Positions 38,301 to 50,300 of a DNA stretch of 64,000 nucleotides are shown piece after piece. The notes beneath the pieces are model-generated. The model was given only the letters and a program-made list of their open reading frames with translations, did not search any database and was not told the origin of the DNA. Made by a program: the position numbers and the translations under genes. Origin of the DNA: Conchocele bisecta (Eukaryota; Mollusca; Bivalvia; Lucinida; Thyasiridae); the NCBI GenBank assembly GCA_029237695.1, contig CM055265.1, positions 68,359,903 to 68,423,902 of the forward strand, written 5' to 3'. Numbering within the stretch: the first letter of the stretch is position 1; every line of letters begins with the position of its first letter.

Positions 38301-41300
38301 TTATTTTCCGGCGATGACATTTTTATTTGCGAAATTTAACCCGCACATACACTGTGAACAGTCCCATTTTCACCAGTCTGATCAATCAGGCACTGGCCAA
38401 CACTGTGGTTTGGACATTTCTTTGTAACCGCGTATGAATTGTGATTAGGTCGTATTGACAGGATATCAAATATGTTTCACAGCACCGTGTTTCACGGCAC
38501 ATAGGCACTGCGTTGACGGGATAAAAATGATTACTCCCTCAAAGTATGCGAGATAAGTATACTTTGCAATTTTGATCAAATCGGCTACTAATGTAGAGCA
38601 TTGGACCTCAAGACATGTGGCTTTGACTACAGACCCCAACCTAACTTTTGCTGGGACCATAAACACTTTCACTTGTCCGCTTTCAGGCATCGGTGAAGGG
38701 GAAGCTACTGACACTGTGTTACCGGCAGCTGGAGATGATAATCGCCCACCTGACAGCGGCAGGATCCCCCAGCCTGAACGAGCGCCAGATCCTACAGCTA
38801 CACTCGGCAATGGTCGGGGCATACAGCGCCATCATACACTACCTGAGGCGCATCGCCGATGGCCCTGTCATGCAGGTAACTTGGTCCTCACGATTGTGAC
38901 TGTGATTGGCGAAATAGGGCTGATGCCATTTGAGACACACCATGTGATTTTGTACCTTCGGACATCTGCGTAATTTCGTGAAATACGTTTACAAAACTTG
39001 CAATGTTTTCCGTAAATGGCATCAAAATACATGCGGAATTATATATATTTGTCAACTTTTGACTTTATTTATGAAAAATATTGTAAATTTTGTAAACGTA
39101 TTTGATATTACGCAGATGTCGGAAGGTACAAAATCACATGGCGTGTCTCATTTGTTTCTACTCCCTATGCCATGAAAGGTCCATACTTTGTATAAGATTA
39201 AAAAATGGGCAAGTTACATGAAACGGACAACAGTCAAGTTACTAATCTGCTTGCACATTTATGCAGCCTTGTTTGAATCTATACCTTTACCAGTATATAG
39301 AAATATAATGGGTGTTCCATTGGCAGAATAGCGAACAGTGTAGACCCTGATCAGACTGTGCGGATGCGCAGGCTGGTCTGGGTCTACACTGCTCGGAAAA
39401 GCTATATGCCTAGTATGTTTTATGTCCCACAACGAATGGTGCCGGGACATAGTGTTGGGCTTGTCCTTGCGTTTGTACATCTGTACAAAGTCTTATCCTC
39501 GTGACAACTTGGTATAATCTTTTGCCGATTTACACCATCCTTCATAGGTGTATTGATATTGATCAGGGGAAGACACCTATTGAAAGTGGGGTTCGTTGCA
39601 CCAAGTTCAAAGTCACCTGCACAAAAATATTGTTTTCTTTCATTTCTGCACGCTATCTCGACGTCTATACGTCCACGCTCGACAATACATCACACGATAT
39701 ACGTTGTGGGACGAATTGAAAATGGGGTTCGTTACACCAAGTTCAGACACCTGTGCTAAAAATATATTATTATTTTTTATCTCTCTTTGCTCGTTTCCTG
39801 ATGTTATCCTAATACTATAACTTGAGTCCCGAGCCCGACAATACTTCACATGTATATTATTGTTGGAACACAAAAATGGAGTACGTCAACCTAAGTTCAA
39901 GATACCATACCATACTTGCACAACTTCATGACCAGCAGGTACCCATCACATACCACTATTAAACATGTGACCTTTTTTTTACCTTTGACCTATTTTTGCG
40001 TAATCGACTTAGCAATTTTCAATGTTAAGTTTTTGTGTTTATTTCCATTTCTCTGTTACTGTACCACCTGGGACCACCATACTTGCACAACTTCATAACC
40101 AACAGGTGCCCACCACATGTGACCTATTTTGGACTTTGACCTATTTTTTGCGTAATCGACTTAGCCATTTTCAATGTTAAGTCTTTGTGTTTAGGTCCAT
40201 TTCTCTGTTACGGTACCACCATACTTGCACAACTTCATAACCAATGGGTGCCCACCACATACCACTCCAACATGTGACCTTTTTTTACCTTGACCTATTT
40301 TTTCCTGCGTCATCGACTTAGCCATTTTCAATGTTAAATTGGACAGCACAGATGTTCACTCATATCTTGTACTAATACATGTATGCCATCCTGCAACTGC
40401 ATGTAGGTTTTCTCATACACTGGCTTCTTTTTCCATCTTAGGCCATTGACAGTTGTCGCTTTCAATCATTCAATCATGGTCATAATGACATTATATGTTA
40501 TCCAATTGTCATGGCCTTGAAGAAAATCCAGCCTTCGTGGCTTTGCCTCATCTCTTGTTCTTACCTGACTCTGTGCATCCCATCCAAATAGCAGGTGTCT
40601 GTGACGTACTATACCCACCGTGGTTGCTGGGACGTTAAACCCCTTCACTTTCCATTTTCTGACACCAGTGGCATGGCATCGTACTGGCGACTGTACGGGT
40701 ACTGGCGGCCTGGCTTGCGGAGGAAACCAGCGCACTCCAGGAAGAAATCTACGAGCTCCTGCCATTCATTCTGCGCATCAGGTGTGTTAAACCTTACAAT
40801 GGGAATTACATTTGTCTGCTGTTAACTGTTTATGCCCCACCACAATAGTGGAGGGGGCATTTAGTGCTACCCTTCTTCGTCAGGGCTGTGAAATCTCCTT
40901 GGAAACGCGATTTTCCGCATTTTTGTTGTTTCATTCTCGCGTTTCTGAGTTTAATTCCGCGTGGGGCATTCTGGAAAAAAAAGAAAATTTCTCCCGACGA
41001 AATCCGCGTTTTTATATTCGCGTGTTCAGTCCGACTGTCCAGTCGGTATTTTGCAATATTCCCCATTCGTCTCAGCTGATTATCATGTACGTGGATGCTG
41101 GATAACACGTGTGTACTGCGTGCGGTTCTAATCAATTCACCTCGCTGGATTATAAATAGCACACAGCGGCTTGAACAGAAAGACACATGTGTATTCCGAG
41201 GATTCCGATAGCGGTTCCACGCATTCGGCACACATCCAGCCAATCTCTATGACCTATATATATAACGATACTGGTCGAAGATTCCGAATGGGTTCCACAA

Positions 41301-44300
41301 TAAAATGGCGTCACAACAAGGTGATGTTGTTGATAGAGTTTCTGGCAATTCGTCGAATATTGACGGCGGAATTAAAAACCCGTGGAAAAGGACATGGTTG
41401 GAGAAGAAAGTGCAAGAAGTGCCATTGTCGGAAGTGATAAGAAAACTGCAAGGAAAGGGACTGGCATACTGCACAATTTGCAGGAAAGAAATTAATTATG
41501 CTCCATTCACCCCTGTAATTTCTAATGTGGTTTACCTGTGAAAAATGACATAAAGTACTATTACTGAAAAATATCTCTAGAATGTGCCAGATTGCACCAT
41601 TTTGCAGCATTTTTAAAAAAGAATTTGGCGGGGAGGGGGGACTTGGAGCACTCACAGCCCTGGTTCGTCCATCCGCCACAAAACCTTAACACACGGGTAA
41701 ATGTCGTACAATTTCTGTTTCCTTCCATGGATCTGCTTCATATTTCTTTCATGCATTACTGTAATGGTCATGTACCGCCCTGTGAAAAATACGCGTTCAT
41801 CACACCCCCGCTAAGCCCAGGGTGAAGATTATAACATACTTGGTGCGTCAAAATCTCCATTTGCGATTCTAACAAAGGCCGTTTTATACTGTCAAAGCAG
41901 TAAGTGGGGCATCCGTGTTCTACAACACATTTTCTATTTATTTTCATTTGTTGTATATCTTCATTTATATATTCCTGGTTTGTGGCCTAGTGGTAGGCAC
42001 TGTACTCCAATTCCGAAGTTCAATTCACTTTCATCAGGCTTGATTTGAAAATGGTTGGAATTCCTGGGTTAAGCTGATAAACTTGATATTAATAGATATT
42101 AACCTTGTGTTCTCTATTGTTGCAGCAAAATGTGCATCCCGCCGGACGACTACATCGATCCCAGTAGGCGGCAGGCTGGTGGCGGTGACCAGCAGGGTGG
42201 GGCGGGGGAGCGAGATACTGAACACACAGACCTGGATAACATGGAACTCAACATCAACAACAACAAATCTGACACGGACGCCAGCGGTAACGGAATACCT
42301 GCTGACACCCAGCATGAGCTGTGTAATGGTAAGATACAGTGGAACCTCCAAACCGGACACCAAGACATGTTTGAAATTTGATTGAAATTATAAAACACAA
42401 CACTGCAAAAAAATTACCTGTATTTGATCACTTGCCATTTGTTTGAAGTGACGTTGTGCTGTCCATATGACATCCTTGTTTGTGTACGTCCAATGTGGTA
42501 CAAAATACACAGATGTCATAAGCAACTGTTTTTGAAATCTGGAAAAACGTATGAAGGATAGGGTTTAAAATCAATTTAACCACTTGTAAATATAGTTTCA
42601 ATTATTAGGAATAAACAACATTTGTTGAGCATTTGTCTGGGATATAAAGTTATAAAATTCCATCAATAGTGGCACTTTGAAATAGAGTTCTACTGTCTGT
42701 TTCACAAAACCTGCCCAAATTCTCGGTGAAGATGTCTTATGGGGATTTAACATGGGGAAAATTGTTTTTTTGCAATAAAATTAATATTTGACCAAATTTC
42801 ACGGAATAAAAAGTATGCTCATTCTTAAGTTTTCCTTTAATTTAATGTTATCGAAAAAAAATAATATTGTTTTTGAATTGTTTATATAGCCGTAAAATTT
42901 GGGCAGGTTTTGTGAAACAGACTGTAGTTATAAGGAATAAACAGCAATTGTTGAACTCTTGTCACTGAAAAAAACTTGTTAAACCAATTACTTCTTGTTT
43001 TCTTCCTACAGGGAATGTGACCCCACTGGAGGCCTCGTTAGGACACATGAATATGACCGAAGCTGAGGACCAGTCTTGTAGTGAAACAGACACAATACCT
43101 GGACCAAATAGCGTAACAGATAAAGTTTCTCATCTCCCAGCTGAAGAATCTACAAAAACCATAGACTGTGATACAGTGAATACATGTAATCTGGATGTAC
43201 ATAGTCAAAATCCAGGAGATTCCACAAGGGAAGACGGTATTAGCGGTGCTTCTAGTGTAGGACCATCCAACTCTGTGATGCCACAAACAGAAGCTGATGC
43301 TCAGCTACGTTTGCCTTCAGATGAAGATAGCAATCCAGCTACCGTGGACCAATTAAATGACGATTCATCAACTACCTCGAAACAATCAAATACTGCCTCA
43401 CTCAGAGACGAATCAAAACCGGACGATTTATGTTCTAGCGATCCAACACTGGATCAGACAAACCCGCAGTTAAGTAAGCTGTCGGATCTGGTAGAGTCCC
43501 ACCCGGACGACATGGACCGCCGCCACGATGGTATGTTGACAGCAACGGAGCCCCGGACCGAGTTCGACCTCCATGACCTCCACATCCGAGTGGATATACT
43601 GCGGTTCCTGTTGCCAGGCCTGTGCCACCTGACTGCGGAGGACACCCCCAGGGCGATACTGGTGCAGCAGGGCGCCCTGAGCCTGCTCGACCTGTACATG
43701 TGGCGGCAGTGGGCGCGGTTCTCACACGACACCACTGACAGGGAGGTGCAGGTACGGTGTGTGTGTATGTGGTGGGGTGGGCGCCCTCGGTCTCCTAGAC
43801 CTGTACATGCGCTAGTGGATGCAGTTCTCTCGGGACACCAGCAACAGGGAGGTACAGGTTCGGCTTGTGTGGGTGGGGGGGTGGAGGGGGGTGCGGGTGC
43901 CGATGAGGGATGCCCCTCAATCTGACTTGTACATATACTTTCAACGACCACATTCGTACTCGTAGATATTCCAATTTTTGTGGCCACTGTAGTGACCACT
44001 GTAGATCCAGATCAGCCTGTGCATCCGCGGTCCGATCAGGATCTGCACTGTTCGCCATTCCATCAATGAAACAGCTGTCATGCTTATAACTAGCAATATA
44101 GATCCTTATCAGGCTATATGAGTGTTATCAGGCTATGTGATGAGGAGCTACACAGGTAATAAACCCCATAAGCGCCATTTCTCCAGTTACTACCCCAGAT
44201 TTCACTGACGGCTCCCTATCCATTTGCAGTCTGGCCTGGTGATTCTGTGTAACATCTTCCTGAACCTGGTGATTGTGGAGCCGAGCCTCGTCACAGAGAA

Positions 44301-47300
44301 CGCCGAGTTCTCGCACATCCTCCTCCTCGTGGTGAAAACTGCCAACCAGCTTGGTATGGGCTTCTTACTGCGCAGTTTAAGCTTTTCAACCCTACACACC
44401 ATACAGCCAACATGTGTACACACTGTAGACAGAGCCCCAGATAAGTTTTGTATCTAAAGAGTATTATACCCTCAGATTTCCAATTCAATGTGTATTTTAC
44501 TTTTTCAAATGTATTATTGATTTTCTTCTTTATTAAATGGGGAACATTTAAAATTCACATTTAAAAAGCTTTTTGCAATTCAACTAAAAGTAAATTTCAA
44601 CTTTGTTACAGTATTTTCACTACTCCATTTAAAAATCAACGCGTATTTTCACATTTGTAAGTATTTTGTACTCGTACGTTGGATAATCAGTGCGTATTCT
44701 GATAAAAGAAGTGCGTACAATATGCCAAAAAGCACCTTATCTGGAGTGCTGTGTAGATCCAGATGAGCCTACTCTAACTAGCCGTCTCATCAGGATATGC
44801 AGCATTTGTCACGATTGCTCAATTCTAAAAACAGTAGGGGTGGGCTGTGGCCTAGGGGATATGGCAATGGACTTCAATACTGGAGGCTGTGAGTTCAATC
44901 CTCACCCAAGGCATGAAAATATATGTGAATAGTAATTCCATCCCACTGGTCTTTTGGATGAGATTTGAAACTGAGGTTCCGTCTCTATATACCCTAAGCT
45001 GTTACTGTGACATTAAATCATTTCGATGTCACTTTTCTCGTTGCGTAAAATGGGTCGGTGTGATAAACGAGAGGATGTATCTTCTGTATATATTGAAGTC
45101 TCATCTTAGCCATTTCACCAGTTAATAACTGGCACAGACAGTTCATGCTAATATAGTCGGCACATTGGCGTACGTACGCCAATGTGCCGACCATATTAGC
45201 ATGAACGTTCATATACGCGTCCGGGTTAGTTTTTAGCTCACCTGAGCGAAGCTCGTGAGCTATTGTTACCGCAATGTGTCTGTCCGTCCGTCATCCGTCC
45301 GTAGTCCGTGAACATTTTCAAACGTTTTCTCCTCAGTAACCATTGGGCCTATAGTCACCAAACTTCATGGTCATGGTCCTTAGGTAGGGGGACTACAAAC
45401 TTGTTAAAATGACGTCATTATGTAATCCAAGATGGCCGCCGTCTAAAAATAGCACAAATTCTTCAAAAATCTTCTTCTCAAGAACCGCCAGCCAGATTTC
45501 GACAAAACTTGGTAGGAATGATCGATGTACAATGCTCTTTCAAAGTTGTTAAAATGGTGACCCCGGGGTCAAAAATGGGCGTGGCCCGTGGGGTCAAATT
45601 GGGGTCAAATTTTATTTTTGACTGAATATGGTCATGTCATATATCAAATTGAAGGTATCAATGAGGCGATCACTCTGGTGCATTTTTTGTCGAAATCGGA
45701 TTGTTATATCATCCAAGATGGCCGCCGAAAGGTCAAAAGGTTCTTTTATTAGAGATTTCAAAATTCTTCTTCACATGAACCGCTTAGCCCGTGGTAACCA
45801 AACTTAAAAGTTATGGTCCATGGGTGAAACCTTTTCAGATTTGTTAAAATGGAAGTCATCGCTAATCCAAGATGGCCGCCGTCTAAAAACAGCATAAATT
45901 CTTAAAAAAAATTCTTCTCATAAACCGCTAGCCGGATTACGACGAAACTTGGTAGGAATGATCGATGTACAATGCTCTTTCAAAGTTGTTAAAATGGTGA
46001 CCCCGGGGTCAAAAATGGACGTGGCCCATGGGGTCAAATTGGGGTCAAATTTTATTTTTGACCGAATATGGTCATGTTATATATCAAATTGAAGGTATCA
46101 ATGAGGCGATCACTCTGGTACATTTTTTGTCGAAATCGGATTGTTATGTCATCCAAGATGGCCGCCAAAATGTCAAAAGGTCGTTCTTTTATTATACATT
46201 TCAAAATTCTTCTTCACATGAACCGCTTGGCCCATGGTAGCCAAACTTAACAGTTATGGTCCATGGATGAAGCCTTTTCAGATTTGTTAAAATGGAGGTC
46301 ATCGCTAATCCAAGATGGCCGCCATCTAAAAATAGCATAAATTCTTTAAAAATATCTTCTTCTCATGAACCGCTGGCCGGATTTCAACTAAACTTGGTAG
46401 GAATGATCGATTTACAATGCTCTTTCAAAGTTGTGAAAATGGTGACCCCGAGGTCAAAAATGGGCGTGGCCCATGGGGTCAAATTAGGGTCAAATTTTCT
46501 TTTTGACCGAATATGCTCATGTCATATATCAAATTGAAGGTATCGATGAGGCGATTGCTCTGGTGCAATATTTGTCGGAATCAGATGATTATGTCATCCA
46601 TGATGGCCACCAAAAGGTCCATTTATTCAAGATTTTGACTTTTTCTCAGGAACCACATGGCCGATGCTGGCCAAACTTCATAGGAAGTTAAGATCCTTGG
46701 GTGAAGCATTTTCAGATTTGGTAAAATGAGAGTCATTGCTTAATCCAAGATGACCGCCATCTAAAAATAGCACAATTTTTTTAAAACACATGAACTCATT
46801 GTCACATTCTCCTCTAGTGTTCATGGAGTCAGGTGAGCGAATTAGGGCCATCATGGCCCTCTTGTTTGTTAAAGTTTTTGGTTAAGGTTTTTTGGTATAC
46901 TATCAAAGCGACATGCGGTCGCAGCCATCTAGTTGGACTAGGTCATTAATCATATATGTGACTGACTGGAGAAATGGGGCTTATGTGTTTTGTGACCTGT
47001 GTAGATCCAGATCAGCCTGTGCATACGCAGTCTGATCAAGATCTGCACCGTTCGCCATTCCATCAAGGAAATAGCCATCATTCTTCTAACAAGCAATATA
47101 GATTGTTATCAGGCCACAGGTGTGTTGTATTTGATCAGGAGTTACACTGGTAACAAATCACATAAGCCCCATTCCTCCCGTCACAGCCACATATTTAAAA
47201 ATCTGAAAAATACTCTCAAATACAGTTTAATTACACAGTGTATGTAAAATCATAATACGCTAGTCTATTATGCAAATGAGATCGCTGCAGAAAAGATACT

Positions 47301-50300
47301 GGGTGATCAGTACAGCTTCAATTTATGAGTATTTGTTTATGCAATAATTGGAATCTAACATTTGTGAGGATTTAATATATTTATTAAACTTGTTGACTGA
47401 CTTCATATGAAATCAGTAATCTCAATTCATAAATATCATATTAAATCAACACTCGTGTAAGATCCTCCATTTCATAATAATTCCAGCACAAAAATATTTA
47501 CACAATTCCCTAACATTTGATTGGCCCGTAGAAAGTCTCTGTCCAAAATTTATTTCCCAGTAAACTCCCACGCCGAACTACTTTCCGTAACCGTGAGGCG
47601 CAGCTAAAATAATTCTTAAGAAAACGGAAAATAAACACATTTTCTTAATGAATTTATTTAAAATGCTGGAATTATAAGGAATGAATGACCTTTTTGTGGA
47701 ATTTATCGGGGATATAAACTTGGAAAAGTCGCGGGAATACTGGACGAGGCCTTCCGGCCTTCGTCCAGTATTCCTGCGACTTTTCCAAGTTTATGCCCCG
47801 ATAAATTCCACAAAAAGGCCATTCATTCCTATAATAACTATATGGACACGTAAATTTACTGGTACTGGTGTGTACTGTCAGAGCATCTGTTCTTTAATAT
47901 GAAATTAGTAAGCTCATAATAAATACCATAGTAAATCGCTGATGTAAGTTTGTTTGTTGGTTACAGAGTTTGAGAGTGAACACGTGGTGTTGTGGTGCCA
48001 CATGCTGACCCTTGGGCTCATGTTAATGCGCGCCCTCTCTCGAAGAACAGGTATGTAGAGACCATTCTGAATGCATGTTCCATTCTCATGCTCGATTGCA
48101 GAAAGTTTAATTGGTTGATTTTGGGTACAAATTTAAAGAATAAGCTCCTCAGTATGTTTACCATTTCACCCTATTAGAAAGTAAATGGTATACAATCTTC
48201 CATATAGAATTTTGAACACTGACTACAATCGGAATAGGGGTGTTTATAAAACTAAAATTAGAAAATATCCACAAACAGTGCAGATCCTGATGAGATCATC
48301 TGATGCATTGGGAAAGCGGTCTGTAGTATTGAAGGTGGGAGCATGTGATGGGTAATTTAACGATCGGGGTTCATCCTTACCGGAATCCCGCCTGGAGACC
48401 TGTAGCCTATTTCATCAACATTGCAAAGTATACTTTACTACCAAAGTATACTTTGAGGGAGTAATCATTTATTTTTCATGAAATGCATTATTTCGTATAG
48501 CTAACAAATGCATATATTTCATGATTAAAAGTATGCAGAATTATTATACTGAATTTATTACATTATCACAGCCAAATTGGCTGTGATAATGTAATAAATT
48601 CAGTATAATAAAAATTAATAAATTTATCATAAAATTGAAAATTTCTCCCTCAAAGTATACTTTGCTACTAAAGTATACTTTGCAATGTTGATGAAATGGG
48701 CTACTGGTTTGGCCCTCACATAGGTCTTTGGAATTTTGTATGTGACTGTTGAATCTGGTTATACCCCTTATGAGAGTAATCCTACCGGTATTACTTTTTA
48801 ATAGGGGAAGGGGCCAAGTGACTTTGGTGCGGTATGGACCTGGCACCAATGGAAATGATTCTGAAGTGCTGTCAAACCCATGTTGTAAATTATTCTAAAA
48901 TGCTGTCAAAGCTTGTTTTTGGTGATACAAATGGAAAATAGAAAATAAACAGCAGGCAACAAAATATTAAGATAGCGGTGTAAGGGTTAATGACACTTAT
49001 CAGGATTTGAAACATTGATATTTCCATTGAAAACACTTTCTGCTGTTGTGACATCATAATGCCGCATGCATTATGTCATGCATTATGTCGGTGTAACTAT
49101 GCCTGTTTACTAGCGCTACCAGTCCTTAGAGACTTTTATCATTAGCCAAGAAAATTATCCATTGTACAAAATAATAATAATATCATGAATAAAATATATG
49201 CATAGTGTTTAGAAAATATAAAATTTGTCCCACTTGTGTGTATATGTTTTTGTTTGATCCCACTCGTGTGTATATTTGTATCCCCCGGACTCCGTCGGGG
49301 GATACTATGGATTTGACAGCGCGCCGCGTCCGCGTCCGCCGCAGACACTTCTTGTCCGGAGCATAACTCGAACACCCTTTGGAATATTTTCATGAAACTT
49401 CACACATGCATAGACCACGACCCGAAGGTGTGTCGCGCACAAGAATGACAACTCTTGCATAGCTAATTTTTGAGTTATCTCCCTTTTTTGTTTCTCGCAC
49501 TGATTTCGTGTCCGGAGCATAACTCCACCACCCTTTGGAATATTTTCATGAAACTTCACACATGCATAGACCACGACCCGAAGGTGTGTCGCGCACAAGA
49601 ATGACAACTCTTGCATAGCTAATTTTTTAGTTATCTCCCTTTTTTGTTTCGCGCACTGATTGACCATAACTCGACCACCCTTTGGAATATTTTTATGAAA
49701 CTTAACACATTCAATTAGACCACGAACCGAAGGTGTGTCGTGCACAAGAATGACAACTCTTGCATAGCTAATTTTTGAGTTATCTCCCTTTTTTGTTTTC
49801 GCTCACTGATTTCCTGTCCGGAGCATAACTCGACCACCCTTTGGAATATTTTCATGAAACTTCACACATGCATAGACCACGACCCGGAGGTGTGTCGCGC
49901 ACAAGAATGACAACTCTTGCGTAGCTAATTTTTCAGTTATCTCCCTTTTTTGTTTTGCGCACTCTACAAACTGGACAATAATGCATGAAGACCTGTTTTC
50001 TCGTCTGCTCTGTATACCTTTTCTCGTGTGCTCTGTACACCTTACCTGTAGAGAGAACAATAGAAACTGGGAGAACCATATTCTAAGCATGGGCTAGCAT
50101 GTGCAGATGTCCAGTGCTTGACCACTGCTGACCAGGTAATTTATACAGGTAAATCACTACATTGGGTACTGTGTTGAAAATATTGTGGCATTATGTGGAC
50201 CTCTGCAGATATATGTAGATAAATATAGGACTATTAAAAAAAAATTTGGTCTTAAACTTTTTTTTGTAATTTTTTTTTTTAATTTTTGTCCAGTAGCATA

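Larger units (their letters stand above)
36272..38587. mobile_element. Family A copy 5, split three ways by nested insertions
   Basis: Pieces 36272-36361, 36722-36857 and 38530-38587 join into one A element in the right order. The J element (36365-36721) and the F element (36858-38529, itself carrying L1) lie between them. Confidence 0.75.
40829..41936 (+). mobile_element. Helentron-like family L, copy 2, split by a hAT element
   Basis: ATGCCCCACCACAATAGTGG and GGGGGCATTTAGTG at the left; CAAGCAGTAAGTGGGGCATC-type right end (GTGGGGCATCCGTGTTCTAC, ACACATTTTCTAT). The hAT derivative at 40883-41665 interrupts it within the first 60 bp. Confidence 0.8.

Noticed and set aside
43752..43925. Continuation of exon 13 past its donor
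   Set aside because: The GTACGG donor gives the correct phase into exon 14, and the read-through peptide has no family similarity.
43435..44058. Antisense open frames opposite NCDN exon 13
   Set aside because: They mirror the GC-rich sense exon and lack their own splice or family support.
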